Notes: generated by a model from the letters alone, not told the origin. DNA of 64,000 nucleotides from Viridibacillus sp050278625 (GCF_050278625.1 NZ_JBNNTI010000003.1:62001-126000); one strand, 5' to 3'; counted from the first letter of the stretch, positions 17,431-26,058 are shown. Made by a program: numbers and translations.

Positions 17431-18066
17431 TTAGTTTTCAGATGCTACAGTGAATCTTTCATTTACGTATTTTGGATTTTCTAATTCATCTAATACTGCA
17501 ATTGCATAGTCAGCGTAGCTAACGTAGCTTTCACCTTTTGTATTAACTAATAGATGGTCTATGCCTACAATATATTTACCAGTGCGTGAACCTTCTGGAT
17601 CGAAGAAAGCAGATGGACTTAAGAATGTCCAAGTGATAGATGATGCTTTTAAGTCCTCTAAATTTATGCCTTGATTTTCAGCTGTTGGTAAATAGATTGC
17701 AGGGAAATCTGGTGTAGACATCACTTTCAATGTTTTTTCTGGATCAACAAATAGGCTACCTGCTCCGCCAACTACGAATAGTTTAGTATTAGGTGCATCT
17801 TGTAAAATATTGATAAGCTTACGTCCAGCTTCTACATGTAAGTGTTCTTCACCTGCTGGAGTCCCAAATGCATTAACAACAGCGTCAAATCCTTGTATAT
17901 CTTCAGTAGTTAATGAAAAAATATCTTTTTCCATAATAGTTACACCTTTGTCCGCTAGTTTTGCGGCACTACGAACGATTGCAGTTACTTCGTGTCCACG
18001 TAATACTGCTTCTTTTAAAATGAAGTTACCTGCTTTACCTGTTGCACCAATAATACCAATTTTCAT
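17431..18066 (-). CDS. NAD(P)-binding NmrA/SDR-type protein, NADH-flavin reductase-like (YwnB-like)
   Basis: A 211-residue atypical short-chain dehydrogenase. The N-terminal nucleotide-binding motif is GATGKAG (residues 7-13); VVNAFGTP and VVGGAGSLFVD follow in the expected Rossmann positions. The family (COG2910) is often linked to Rrf2 regulators and may reduce flavins or quinones, but no reaction is proven. The ATG follows AAGGAGG. It lies downstream of, and co-directional with, an Rrf2 gene, and both have the same dyad operator upstream, so electrophile or redox control is likely. B. subtilis ywnB-ywnA has a similar pairing. Confidence 0.82.
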   Translation of the reverse strand: MKIGIIGATGKAGNFILKEAVLRGHEVTAIVRSAAKLADKGVTIMEKDIFSLTTEDIQGFDAVVNAFGTPAGEEHLHVEAGRKLINILQDAPNTKLFVVGGAGSLFVDPEKTLKVMSTPDFPAIYLPTAENQGINLEDLKASSITWTFLSPSAFFDPEGSRTGKYIVGIDHLLVNTKGESYVSYADYAIAVLDELENPKYVNERFTVASEN

Positions 18067-18090
18067 AATGTTTGCCTCCTTAAAATATGT

Positions 18091-18109
18091 TGTAACAAAT
18101 ATAGTTACA
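18091..18109. promoter_or_regulatory. Candidate Rrf2 operator upstream of the YwnB-like gene
   Basis: TGTAACAAATATAGTTACA is a 6-7-6 dyad that extends by one more pair on each side (18090-18110). It shares 16 of 19 bases with 18568-18586 upstream of the regulator gene. Confidence 0.65.
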
Positions 18110-18135
18110 AGTTGTTTTTAAAAAAAGATCGCCTC

Positions 18136-18549
18136 TTAGTGAAAGAGTTGATCTAATACATCTTGTAGCGTTTCTTCTGTCAATTTATCTTCCATTGCTC
18201 GCTGAACAGATTGAAATACGTTATCTAACGTGGATTGAATTTTTTGTCCGACAGCACATTCTGGGTTCGGGTTATCGTGAATTGCAAATAACTCTTCAGG
18301 TGCTTGTACAGCCCTGTATATATCTAGTAGCGTAATGTCTTTCGGTTCTTTGACTAATTGATATCCTGCAACTCCTGCATTGGAGACAATTAAGTTTGCC
18401 TTTTTTAACTGGCTACTAATACGACGTATAACGACAGGGTTAGTGTTCACACTGCCAGCAATCCAATCAGATGTAAGTAGGTTAGAATCATTTGTTCTAG
18501 CGATTAAAGAAAGAATGTGTATAGCGACAGAAACACGACTGTTCACCAT
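18136..18549 (-). CDS. Rrf2-family transcriptional regulator (YwnA-like)
   Basis: A 137-residue Rrf2 winged-helix repressor. The N-terminal HTH spans about residues 8-60 and ends with RRISSQLKKANLIVSNAG. Only one cysteine region is visible (NPECAVGQK, residues about 95-103), not the three cysteines of IscR-type Fe-S regulators. A single-thiol or other redox sensor is therefore more likely than an Fe-S cluster. I took the ATG at 18549, behind AGGCGGTG; a GTG three codons earlier is possible. The dyad at 18568-18586 just upstream suggests autoregulation, and the same dyad precedes the downstream reductase-like gene. Confidence 0.83.
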   Translation of the reverse strand: MVNSRVSVAIHILSLIARTNDSNLLTSDWIAGSVNTNPVVIRRISSQLKKANLIVSNAGVAGYQLVKEPKDITLLDIYRAVQAPEELFAIHDNPNPECAVGQKIQSTLDNVFQSVQRAMEDKLTEETLQDVLDQLFH

Positions 18550-18567
18550 ATCGGTCACCGCCTAACA

Positions 18568-18586
18568 TGTAATCATTATAGTTACA
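18568..18586. promoter_or_regulatory. Candidate Rrf2 operator upstream of the Rrf2 gene
   Basis: TGTAATCATTATAGTTACA, a near-palindrome 18 bases before the regulator start and a close copy of the dyad at 18091-18109. Confidence 0.62.
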
Positions 18587-18743
18587 GGGTGTAGAAATGT
18601 CAATTAATTTGATTGAATAGGAGACTAATGTATCAAAGTGGGAAGCTGTTGTTTTTCTTTCCATTTTTATAGTTAACGCTTTTTGTTTATAACGGTTTAT
18701 AAGAAAAAGCATGTGATAACTTTAACACACCGATGTTTTTGCC

Positions 18744-18782
18744 AAAAAAAAATGCCAAGGGACACATAATCTTGGCATTTTT
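18744..18782 (-). terminator. thrC-thrB terminator
   Basis: AAATGCCAAG pairs with CTTGGCATTT; read on the minus strand it is followed by a long T run. Confidence 0.85.
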
Positions 18783-18790
18783 CATTTCTA

Positions 18791-19690
18791 TTATTCCTTT
18801 GTAACTTGAACACCTTTTGTATCTACAGGAACTGCCTTAATATCATAAGACGGGAATAGTGGCTTCATTTTTTCTACGAAAGCATTTACGCGATCTTTTG
18901 AAATTAATGAGATGACGGTTGGACCTGCACCGCTAATTGCTGTACCATATGCACCTGCATCCTTCGCTGTTTGACGAATTTCATGATAATTAGGTATTAA
19001 ATTTGCACGGAATGGTTCATGAAATAAGTCATTCTCCATGAATTTTCCAGCACGTTCATAATCTTTAATTAGTAAAGAAGCAGTTAGCATGTTGGCATTG
19101 GCACTTGCGTGAACAGCGTATGCTTTGTCATAGTTCCCTGGCAATACTTTACGAGCTTCCTCTGTTTTTAATTCGACACTTGGAATGAAAACAGCAAATG
19201 CAGCGTCTACATCACGATCATTTATCAATTCTAAGCGACCGTTAGGTAATGTTGAAGCAATTGTTAGGCCACCGTATACAGATGCTGCTGCATTGTCAGG
19301 ATGTCCTTCAATTTTAGATGCAAGTTTACAACGCTCTTCGATAGAGAGTTGTAATTCACATACTTGATTTGCAATTTCAATACCTGCCACAATAGCAGAT
19401 GCACTACTTCCAAGTCCACGTGCAAGTGGTAGTTCACTGTGCATCACAACTTTACAAGCAGGGAGTTTAGTATTATGCCGCTCAGCTACTTCTTTAGCTA
19501 CTTTATAGACGAGATGGTCATTAATTGCAACGTTTACAGGAAGATGTTCTGAGCGATGATCGAATTCCCAATGTTCTTGTAAAGTTACTTCTAATGTTAA
19601 ATAGAGACCTAATGCTAGTCCAATAGAGTCGAATCCTGGACCAAGATTTGCGGTGCTTCCTGGAACAGATATGGACCATTTTGTTGTCAT
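18791..19690 (-). CDS. thrB: Homoserine kinase
   Basis: A 299-residue GHMP kinase that phosphorylates L-homoserine with ATP, the fourth step from aspartate to threonine. The ATP loop is LARGLGSSASAIVAG near residue 88; the N-terminal segment PGSTANLGPGFDSIG and the C-terminal GAYGTAISGAGPTVISL complete the three GHMP motifs. The ATG overlaps the thrC stop by four bases, so the two are translationally coupled. Unlike B. subtilis hom-thrC-thrB, no homoserine dehydrogenase gene precedes thrC here; it must lie elsewhere. Confidence 0.94.
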   Translation of the reverse strand: MTTKWSISVPGSTANLGPGFDSIGLALGLYLTLEVTLQEHWEFDHRSEHLPVNVAINDHLVYKVAKEVAERHNTKLPACKVVMHSELPLARGLGSSASAIVAGIEIANQVCELQLSIEERCKLASKIEGHPDNAAASVYGGLTIASTLPNGRLELINDRDVDAAFAVFIPSVELKTEEARKVLPGNYDKAYAVHASANANMLTASLLIKDYERAGKFMENDLFHEPFRANLIPNYHEIRQTAKDAGAYGTAISGAGPTVISLISKDRVNAFVEKMKPLFPSYDIKAVPVDTKGVQVTKE

Positions 19691-20739
19691 AGTAATCCCT
19701 CTATATAAGTGCGAATTTCATTTTCGTCATTTGCTAAAGATGCCATATCAACCTTAGAAGCTTTTACAGCTGTATCAGGGTCCTTTAATCCATTGCCTGT
19801 TAATACAGCTACTACACGACTTCCTTTAGGAATAGAGCCATTTGCAACGGATTGAAGTACACCAGCTATAGAAGCGGCTGATCCCGGTTCTGCAAAGACG
19901 CCCTCCTTAGAAGCAATTAAACGGTATGCTTTTAAAATCTCTTCATCTGTAACTGCAGCGATTTTACCGCCTGATTCATCACGAGCAGCTTCAGCGAGTT
20001 TCCAACTTGCCGGGTTCCCAATACGAATAGCAGTAGCAACAGTTTCAGGATGTGGAATTATCTCTCCACGTACGATTGCAGCAGCACCTTCTGCTTCGAA
20101 ACCAAACATTTTAGGTAGACCTGTATGCTTTTTGGCATTGTATTCTTTGAAGCCTTTCCAATAAGCGCTGATGTTACCTGCGTTTCCTACAGGGATTGCA
20201 AGAATATCCGGTGCACTGCCTAGACCGTCGCAGATTTCAAAAGCAGCTGTTTTTTGGCCTTCTAATCTGTATGGATTAACTGAGTTTACTAATGTTACTG
20301 AAGTGTTTTCACTAATGTCGCGAACAATTTGAAGAGCTTCATCAAAGTTACCATCAATTTCGATAATTTTTGCACCATACATGTAAGCTTGTGCTAGTTT
20401 ACCAGCAGCCACTTTACCTTTTGGTATAACGATAATAGCTTGGATGCCAGCGCGTGCTGCGTATGCTGCAGCTGCAGCTGATGTATTTCCTGTTGAAGCA
20501 CAAATAACAAATTTACTTCCAGCCTCAACAGCTTTTGCTACAGCCATGACCATGCCTCGGTCCTTGAATGAACCTGTTGGATTTAAACCTTCATATTTAA
20601 CGAAAAGATCGATTTCTAGTTCTTTTGATAGCGTATTTAAATGAATGAGAGGTGTATTACCCTCATGCAAAGTAAGTGCAGGTGTATTTTTTGTGACAGG
20701 TAAATATTCTTTATAGTGATCGATAAGACCTTTCCACAT
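19687..20739 (-). CDS. thrC: Threonine synthase
   Basis: A 350-residue PLP enzyme converting O-phosphohomoserine to threonine. The PLP lysine is K59 in GSFKDRGM; the phosphate-binding loop is CASTGNTSAAAAAYAARAG, and PVGNAGNISAYWKG follows. The start at 20739 lies behind AAAAAGGAG. An ATG eight codons upstream is in frame but would put that ribosome site inside the gene, so it is less likely. A CodY-like sequence occurs about 100 bases upstream. It heads a two-gene operon with thrB and is divergent from niaP. Confidence 0.93.
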   Translation of the reverse strand: MWKGLIDHYKEYLPVTKNTPALTLHEGNTPLIHLNTLSKELEIDLFVKYEGLNPTGSFKDRGMVMAVAKAVEAGSKFVICASTGNTSAAAAAYAARAGIQAIIVIPKGKVAAGKLAQAYMYGAKIIEIDGNFDEALQIVRDISENTSVTLVNSVNPYRLEGQKTAAFEICDGLGSAPDILAIPVGNAGNISAYWKGFKEYNAKKHTGLPKMFGFEAEGAAAIVRGEIIPHPETVATAIRIGNPASWKLAEAARDESGGKIAAVTDEEILKAYRLIASKEGVFAEPGSAASIAGVLQSVANGSIPKGSRVVAVLTGNGLKDPDTAVKASKVDMASLANDENEIRTYIEGLL

Positions 20740-20838
20740 ATAAACATTCTCCTTTTTGTTCATCCTGAAAAAACATTTGTTTTTCTATAAAAGACATTTT
20801 AACGCATTTTGGGTATATGTTTCAATAGGTAATTGTTA

Positions 20839-20853
20839 AATTTTCGAACAATT
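20839..20853. promoter_or_regulatory. Possible CodY box between thrC and niaP
   Basis: AATTTTCGAACAATT matches the CodY motif AATTTTCWGAAAATT at 12 of 15 positions. Three mismatches make it a weak call, though threonine genes are plausible CodY targets. Confidence 0.3.
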
Positions 20854-20870
20854 TGAATTTCTTTTGCATC

Positions 20871-20899
20871 TTGTCACAAAATATAAAGGTGTGTATAGT
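20871..20899 (+). promoter_or_regulatory. Promoter of niaP
   Basis: TTGTCA (20871-20876) and TATAGT (20894-20899) with a 17-base spacer, 48 bases before the niaP start. Confidence 0.6.
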
Positions 20900-20946
20900 T
20901 ATGGTAATCAAATGTGTATTCAAGTGTAAAGACATGTGGAGGAATA

Positions 20947-22167
20947 ATGATGACGATGAATCAACAAGCAGGTACTAAGTTAATATCTCGTAATAAGCTT
21001 TTAGGTATTGCTGGGATTGGGTGGATGTTTGATGCATTAGACGTTGGTATTTTATCTTTTGTAATAGCAGCTCTAGCAAAAGAATGGATGCTATCACCAA
21101 GTGAAATGGGTTGGATTGGTAGTATTAACTCAATTGGTATGGCAGTCGGAGCTTTTGTATTTGGTATATTAGCGGATCGTATTGGCCGTAAATCAGTATT
21201 TATATGGACACTTGTAATTTTCTCGGTCGCTAGTGGTTTATCAGCATTGGTGACGACTTTAGCAGCATTTATGGTTTTAAGATTTTTTATTGGTATGGGC
21301 CTTGGTGGGGAATTGCCAGTAGCTTCAACTCTTGTTTCTGAAAGTGTTGAATCACATGAACGTGGACGTATTGTTGTTCTATTAGAAAGTTTTTGGGCTG
21401 GCGGTTGGTTATTAGCAGCACTTATTTCTTATTTTGTTATTCCAAACTACGGCTGGCGCATTGCATTATTATTAACAGCTATTCCGGCAGTTTATGCTAT
21501 ATACTTGCGTTTACATTTACCAGATTCACCGCAGTTTACAGCTAAAAAAGATGTTGTTCGTAGTATCAGTCAAAATATTAAAGATGTTTGGTCAAAAGAA
21601 TATGCTCGTCGTACATTAATGCTATGGACCGTTTGGTTTACAATTGTCTTTTCTTATTATGGCATGTTTTTATGGTTACCTAGTGTAATGGTTATGAAGG
21701 GTTTTAGTTTAATAGCAAGTTTTAAATATGTGCTTATTATGACATTAGCACAATTACCAGGTTACTTTACAGCTGCTTGGTTGATTGAAAGAGCAGGTAG
21801 GAAATTTGTCTTAGCTACCTATTTAGTAGGAACTGCAGTAAGTGCGTTTGTTTTTGGTAATGCTGAAACAACCGGTCTTTTACTTGTAGCGGGGATGTTT
21901 TTATCATTCTTTAATCTAGGTGCTTGGGGTGCTTTGTATGCTTATACGCCAGAGCAGTATCCAACGGTTATCCGTGGTACAGGTGCAGGTATGGCTGCTT
22001 CTGTTGGACGATTAGGTGGAATCTTTGGACCGTTGCTTGTAGGTTCACTTGTTGCAAAAGGTTATGAATTAAATTTGATTTTCGGTATCTTCTGTATTTC
22101 TATAATAATAGGTGTAGTTGCAATTGTTGCACTAGGTACAGAAACCAAACAAACTGAATTAGATTAG
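20947..22167 (+). CDS. niaP: Niacin transporter NiaP (MFS)
   Basis: A 406-residue, 12-helix major facilitator protein very close to B. subtilis NiaP (YceI), which imports nicotinate for NAD synthesis. Diagnostic stretches are GIGWMFDALDVGILSFV, MGWIGSINSIGMAVGA, ADRIGRKSVF (motif A), FSYYGMFLWLPSVMV and YAYTPEQYPTVIRGTGAG. Tandem ATG codons at 20947 and 20950 follow TGGAGG; either may be used. I looked for a NiaR operator near the promoter but could not identify one with confidence. The gene is followed directly by a strong terminator. Confidence 0.92.
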   Translation: MMTMNQQAGTKLISRNKLLGIAGIGWMFDALDVGILSFVIAALAKEWMLSPSEMGWIGSINSIGMAVGAFVFGILADRIGRKSVFIWTLVIFSVASGLSALVTTLAAFMVLRFFIGMGLGGELPVASTLVSESVESHERGRIVVLLESFWAGGWLLAALISYFVIPNYGWRIALLLTAIPAVYAIYLRLHLPDSPQFTAKKDVVRSISQNIKDVWSKEYARRTLMLWTVWFTIVFSYYGMFLWLPSVMVMKGFSLIASFKYVLIMTLAQLPGYFTAAWLIERAGRKFVLATYLVGTAVSAFVFGNAETTGLLLVAGMFLSFFNLGAWGALYAYTPEQYPTVIRGTGAGMAASVGRLGGIFGPLLVGSLVAKGYELNLIFGIFCISIIIGVVAIVALGTETKQTELD

Positions 22168-22205
22168 AAATATATAAGAGGTAATACTCTTTTTGAAGTT
22201 TTAAT

Positions 22206-22252
22206 AAAAACGATCTTTTCTCACTATTTGGCAGAGAGAAGATCGTTTTTTT
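22206..22252 (+). terminator. niaP terminator
   Basis: AAAAACGATCTT pairs with AAGATCGTTTTT with a further inner TCTC/GAGA pairing, then a T run. Confidence 0.9.
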
Positions 22253-22506
22253 ATTAGGACCTTTATATTGCAGCAGACAGTACAAAATTGAAAAGGATGT
22301 CATGATTGGGATAACTCTACTTGAACAAAATGGTCATTATTACGAATTTAAAATTAGACCAACATAATGTGAATAAGTTTAACAATACAAATGTTTTAAC
22401 TAATTATGGATCAAGATTAAAATGTATATTAATTGAATTTTCTTGTAATTTGAAACCTATGGTAGACTCCTAACGTAATAGAGTTATACATAAAGGAGTG
22501 AGAGCT
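22253..22506. other. Gene-free AT-rich spacer upstream of the DUF6054 gene
   Basis: I see no open frame, RNA structure or repeat here beyond AT-rich sequence. Together with the niaP terminator it makes the 339-base gap. It presumably holds the promoter of the downstream unit. Confidence 0.4.
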
Positions 22507-22853
22507 ATGACCGTAACAGAATTTTACGTAACAATTGAACCTCAACGTGTATTAGAGTGTATTAAAACGAATATTGTGGATGATAGTTTTTCAGGGAAGC
22601 TAATTGATCAATATGAACGTATTGTAGGGAATTAACAAGTAGTAGTTTGTATCAATTAAAAAAATATTATATGCGTACTAATAATCGTGCAAGTTTAACA
22701 GTAATAGTTGATAATCTAGACGGTAAAACGAAAGTCCGCGCAGTCGCTTCTGGTAGTGGAGAAGGTCCTTTTTTCCGTTTTGATTGGGGAGCGGGAAATA
22801 GCTTTATTAATAGCGTAGCAAAAACATTAGATAAATATATTATAAAAGAGTAA
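22507..22853 (+). pseudogene. DUF6054-family gene with a frameshift
   Basis: The ATG at 22507 behind AAAGGAGTGAG starts MTVTEFYVTIEPQRVLECI and runs to a stop at 22633. A second frame, shifted by one base, carries RELTSSSLYQLKKYYMRTNN and on to KTLDKYIIKE, ending at 22853. Joined near 22626 they give one protein of about 115 residues that resembles the DUF6054 family (FEKYYMRTKNRA-like and FDWGA motifs). The family has no known function. The downstream part has no good start of its own, so either a one-base indel has broken the gene, a sequencing error is present, or recoding occurs. The next gene begins 20 bases later and may share the transcript. Confidence 0.72.
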
Positions 22854-22873
22854 AAAGGCTAGGGGGATATTAA

Positions 22874-23413
22874 GTGAAGTACCCAGCAAAGCATCAAAGG
22901 GTTTTAATTATTGGATCTGGAGGAGCGGGAAAATCCACATTGTCTCGTACATTAAGTGAATTGTGGGAATTACCTCTCGTACATTTAGATGCTATGTATT
23001 GGAAAACTGGTTGGCAGAAATCTAATAAAGCAGATTTTATAGAAAGACTTCAATTAGAGTTGGAAAAGCCTGCTTGGATTATTGATGGAAATTTTGATTC
23101 GTCGCTAGAAATGCGCGTGAAATATGCAGATCTTATTATCTTTCTTGATTTTTCTAATAAGATTTGCACTTATCGAGTATTAAAACGTACTATTCAATAT
23201 CGCGGGAGGACAAGACCTGATATGGGGGAGGGGTGTCTTGAAAAAGTCGATAAAGAGTTTTTGCGATGGGTTTGGCGCTTCCCTACTGATGTTAGACCAG
23301 GGGTTATGAGTGTTATGGTGAAATCTAATGTGAACAGTATTATTTTTTCTTCGCCGTCACAACTAAAAAAATGGTTGAGAAATTGTAAAAAAGGGAAAAG
23401 TAGTCTCAAATGA
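22874..23413 (+). CDS. P-loop kinase-like protein, topology-modulation (FlaR) family
   Basis: A 179-residue small P-loop NTPase. Walker A is GSGGAGKST (residues 14-22). HLDAMYWKTGWQK follows near residue 37, a hallmark of this adenylate-kinase-like group, then WIIDGNFD and a lid-like basic stretch KRTIQYRGRTRPD. Family members were named DNA topology modulation proteins, but the biochemical role is unknown; nucleotide or small-molecule phosphorylation is plausible. It starts at GTG behind AGGGGGAT. The stop codon lies inside the following terminator hairpin. Confidence 0.8.
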   Translation: MKYPAKHQRVLIIGSGGAGKSTLSRTLSELWELPLVHLDAMYWKTGWQKSNKADFIERLQLELEKPAWIIDGNFDSSLEMRVKYADLIIFLDFSNKICTYRVLKRTIQYRGRTRPDMGEGCLEKVDKEFLRWVWRFPTDVRPGVMSVMVKSNVNSIIFSSPSQLKKWLRNCKKGKSSLK

Positions 23414-23433
23414 GGCTGCTTTTTTATTTTTAT
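23399..23433 (+). terminator. Terminator after the P-loop gene
   Basis: AGTAGTCTC pairs with GAGGCTGCT (two G-U pairs) followed by six T residues. The stop TGA lies in the loop and right arm. Confidence 0.7.
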
Positions 23434-23525
23434 GAGTGTAAACACCGGAATTTTTTAATTTAATAATAACTTGAGCGTAAACAAATATTAAAGACTACAA
23501 TTAGTGAATAGATTGTACCGCTAGA

Positions 23526-23559
23526 CCCTTCAGATAACCGGATTATCTGGGGGGCTTTT
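23526..23559 (+). promoter_or_regulatory. glpF leader terminator, probable GlpP antitermination target
   Basis: A 12-bp stem, CCCTTCAGATAA with TTATCTGGGGGG (several G-U pairs), is followed by CTTTTC. It lies 137 bases before glpF with no gene upstream needing it. This matches the leader terminator that GlpP with glycerol-3-phosphate overrides in B. subtilis glp operons. GlpP itself is not in the window. Confidence 0.7.
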
Positions 23560-23651
23560 CTGTAAATTATTTTTTTACATACTTTACCTTTAGCCATATT
23601 ATTATTAATATTAAGTGAGCATAACTTGATTTCTATAGGAATATATTTTAT

Positions 23652-23665
23652 TGTTTACGCTTTCA
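23652..23665. promoter_or_regulatory. CcpA cre site in the glpF leader
   Basis: Read on the minus strand TGAAAGCGTAAACA fits the relaxed cre consensus TGNAANCGNWNNCA fully. It lies 31 bases before the glpF start, well placed for glucose repression by road-block. Confidence 0.6.
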
Positions 23666-23696
23666 TAATATCGTTATTAAGAAGGAGGAGTTCAGT

Positions 23697-24494
23697 ATGT
23701 CAACTTTTATGGCAGAAGTGGTAGGGACAATGATTTTGATATTGTTCGGGGGCGGCGTTGTTGCGGCTGTTTCTTTGAAAGGTTCTAAAGGAAAAGATGG
23801 TGGTTGGATCGTTATTACTGTTGCCTGGGGTCTTGCAGTAGCAATGGCCGCGTTTGCAGTTGGGGGGATAAGTGGCGCACATTTAAATCCTGCACTGACA
23901 ATTGCATTAGCAACGATTGGAAAATTCGAATGGTCAGATGTTCCAATGTTCATACTTGCTCAAATGATTGGAGCGATCATCGGAGCGATATTAGTTTATT
24001 TAACTTATTTAGCGCATTGGAAACCGACTGAAGATCCAGATGCGAAACTAGGTGTATTTTGTACAGGTCCAGCATATAATCATCCGTTATCGAATTTAAC
24101 TACGGAGATGATTGGCACATTCATCTTAGTTCTTGGTATTTTAGCTATAGGCACTAATAATATTACAGCCGGTTTAAATCCATTAATCGTGGGTGCTTTG
24201 ATTATCGTAATTGGTATGGCACTTGGTGGCCCAACAGGATATGCTATTAATCCTGCGCGTGATTTAGGACCTCGTATAGCACATTTCTTTCTACCGATTC
24301 CAGGGAAAAGAGATTCTAACTGGAGTTATTCATGGGTACCAGTAGTTGGTCCAATTATTGGAGGGCTATTTGGAGCGTTGTTCTATAAGCAAGTATTTGA
24401 AGGTGAAAATAGTATTACATTTTGGATAGTTGGATTAATCGTGATAGCAATTTTCATAGGAGCACAAGCTACAGTGAATAAAGTTGTAAAATAA
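23697..24494 (+). CDS. glpF: Glycerol uptake facilitator GlpF
   Basis: A 265-residue aquaglyceroporin with six membrane helices. It equilibrates glycerol across the membrane for phosphorylation by GlpK. The two pore motifs are NPA in HLNPALT (Asn64) and in INPARDLGPR (Asn185); the Asp after the second NPAR marks the glycerol-conducting subgroup. The ATG follows AAGGAGGAG. It forms an operon with glpK 22 bases downstream, under a leader terminator and a cre site, as in B. subtilis glpFK. Confidence 0.94.
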   Translation: MSTFMAEVVGTMILILFGGGVVAAVSLKGSKGKDGGWIVITVAWGLAVAMAAFAVGGISGAHLNPALTIALATIGKFEWSDVPMFILAQMIGAIIGAILVYLTYLAHWKPTEDPDAKLGVFCTGPAYNHPLSNLTTEMIGTFILVLGILAIGTNNITAGLNPLIVGALIIVIGMALGGPTGYAINPARDLGPRIAHFFLPIPGKRDSNWSYSWVPVVGPIIGGLFGALFYKQVFEGENSITFWIVGLIVIAIFIGAQATVNKVVK

Positions 24495-24516
24495 ATTAAT
24501 ATCTGGAGGTCATCAT

Positions 24517-26010
24517 ATGACAAAAAAGTATATTCTAGCATTAGATCAAGGTACTACAAGCTCACGTGCAATTTTATTTGACGAAGAAGGCAATATTTTT
24601 AATAGTGCTCAACAGGAATTTCCACAATACTTCCCACAATCAGGTTGGGTAGAGCATAATGCAGAACAAATTTGGAGCTCAATTTCATCTGTCATAGCGG
24701 GTGTCCTTTCAGAGAAAAACGTCCATGCAGATCAAGTTCAAGGGATTGGTATCACCAATCAACGTGAAACAACAGTTGTATGGGATAAAAATACGGGAAA
24801 ACCAGTTCATAATGCTATTGTATGGCAATCACGCCAAACAGCGGGCATTTGTGAAGAGCTGAAAGAGAAAGGTTATAATGATTTATTTAGAGATAAAACA
24901 GGATTACTCATTGATGCATACTTCTCAGGCACAAAAGTGAAGTGGATATTAGATAATGTTGAAGGAGCAAGAGAAAAAGCGGAGAATGGTGATCTATTAT
25001 TCGGTACTATTGATACATGGCTGATTTGGAAACTAACCGATGGGAAAGTACATGTAACCGACTATTCGAATGCTTCTAGAACCTTAATGTATAATATTTA
25101 CGACTTGAAATGGGATGAAGAGCTACTAGAGATTTTAGGTGTTCCATCATCTATGCTACCGGAAGTTCGTCCTTCGTCTGAAGTTTATGGTTTAACGGAT
25201 GGAAATCACTTCTTTGGTCAAGAAGTACCTATTGCCGGTATTGCAGGTGACCAACAAGCAGCGTTATTCGGTCAAGCGTGTTTTGAAAGTGGCATGGTGA
25301 AAAACACTTACGGTACAGGTTGCTTTATGCTTATGAACACAGGTGAAAAGGCTGTAAAATCAGATAATGGTTTGTTAACAACGATTGCATGGGGAATTGA
25401 TGGGAAAGTGGAATATGCACTAGAGGGTAGCATTTTCGTAGCCGGCTCAGCTATTCAATGGTTACGAGATGGTTTGCGGATGTTCCATGATTCAAAAGAT
25501 AGTGAGCGCTATGCAGAAAAGGTTGACTCAACTGAGGGTGTGTATGTTGTCCCTGCATTTGTTGGATTAGGTACACCATATTGGGATAGTGATGTACGTG
25601 GAGCTGTATTTGGGTTAACACGAGGTACAGAAAAAGAACATTTCATACGCGCGACACTTGAATCATTAGCATATCAAACAAAAGATGTGCTAGGTGCAAT
25701 GGAAGCAGATTCCGGTATATCGTTAAAAACATTACGTGTTGATGGAGGAGCTGTCATGAACAATCTGTTAATGCAATTCCAAGCAGATTTACTGGATGTG
25801 CCAGTAGAACGACCATCAATTAATGAAACAACAGCGCTAGGTGCAGCGTACTTAGCTGGCTTAGCAGTTGGATTTTGGAAGGATCAAGATGAGATTTCGA
25901 AGTACTGGAATTTAGACACGCAATTCAGTCCGAATATGGAAGAAGATAGACGCGAAAACTTATACAAAGGCTGGAAAAAGGCTATACATGCAGCCCAAGC
26001 GTTTAAATAA
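24517..26010 (+). CDS. glpK: Glycerol kinase
   Basis: A 497-residue FGGY kinase that makes glycerol-3-phosphate from glycerol and ATP. Motifs seen are DQGTTSSRAI near residue 8, GITNQRETTVVWD near 80, GTIDTWLIW, GIAGDQQAALFGQ near 245 and GGAVMNNLLMQFQAD near 410. His231 in GNHFFGQ fits the histidine phosphorylated by HPr of the PTS in Firmicute glycerol kinases, so its activity is probably stimulated when glucose is absent. The ATG follows TGGAGG. It is the second gene of glpFK and is followed by a terminator. Confidence 0.95.
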   Translation: MTKKYILALDQGTTSSRAILFDEEGNIFNSAQQEFPQYFPQSGWVEHNAEQIWSSISSVIAGVLSEKNVHADQVQGIGITNQRETTVVWDKNTGKPVHNAIVWQSRQTAGICEELKEKGYNDLFRDKTGLLIDAYFSGTKVKWILDNVEGAREKAENGDLLFGTIDTWLIWKLTDGKVHVTDYSNASRTLMYNIYDLKWDEELLEILGVPSSMLPEVRPSSEVYGLTDGNHFFGQEVPIAGIAGDQQAALFGQACFESGMVKNTYGTGCFMLMNTGEKAVKSDNGLLTTIAWGIDGKVEYALEGSIFVAGSAIQWLRDGLRMFHDSKDSERYAEKVDSTEGVYVVPAFVGLGTPYWDSDVRGAVFGLTRGTEKEHFIRATLESLAYQTKDVLGAMEADSGISLKTLRVDGGAVMNNLLMQFQADLLDVPVERPSINETTALGAAYLAGLAVGFWKDQDEISKYWNLDTQFSPNMEEDRRENLYKGWKKAIHAAQAFK

Positions 26011-26025
26011 TAGTTATACACATGT

Positions 26026-26058
26026 AGCAGTTCCCTTTTAAAGGTGAACTGCTTTTTT
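26026..26058 (+). terminator. glpFK terminator
   Basis: AGCAGTTC pairs with GAACTGCT over a loop of about 12 bases, then TTTTT. Confidence 0.85.
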
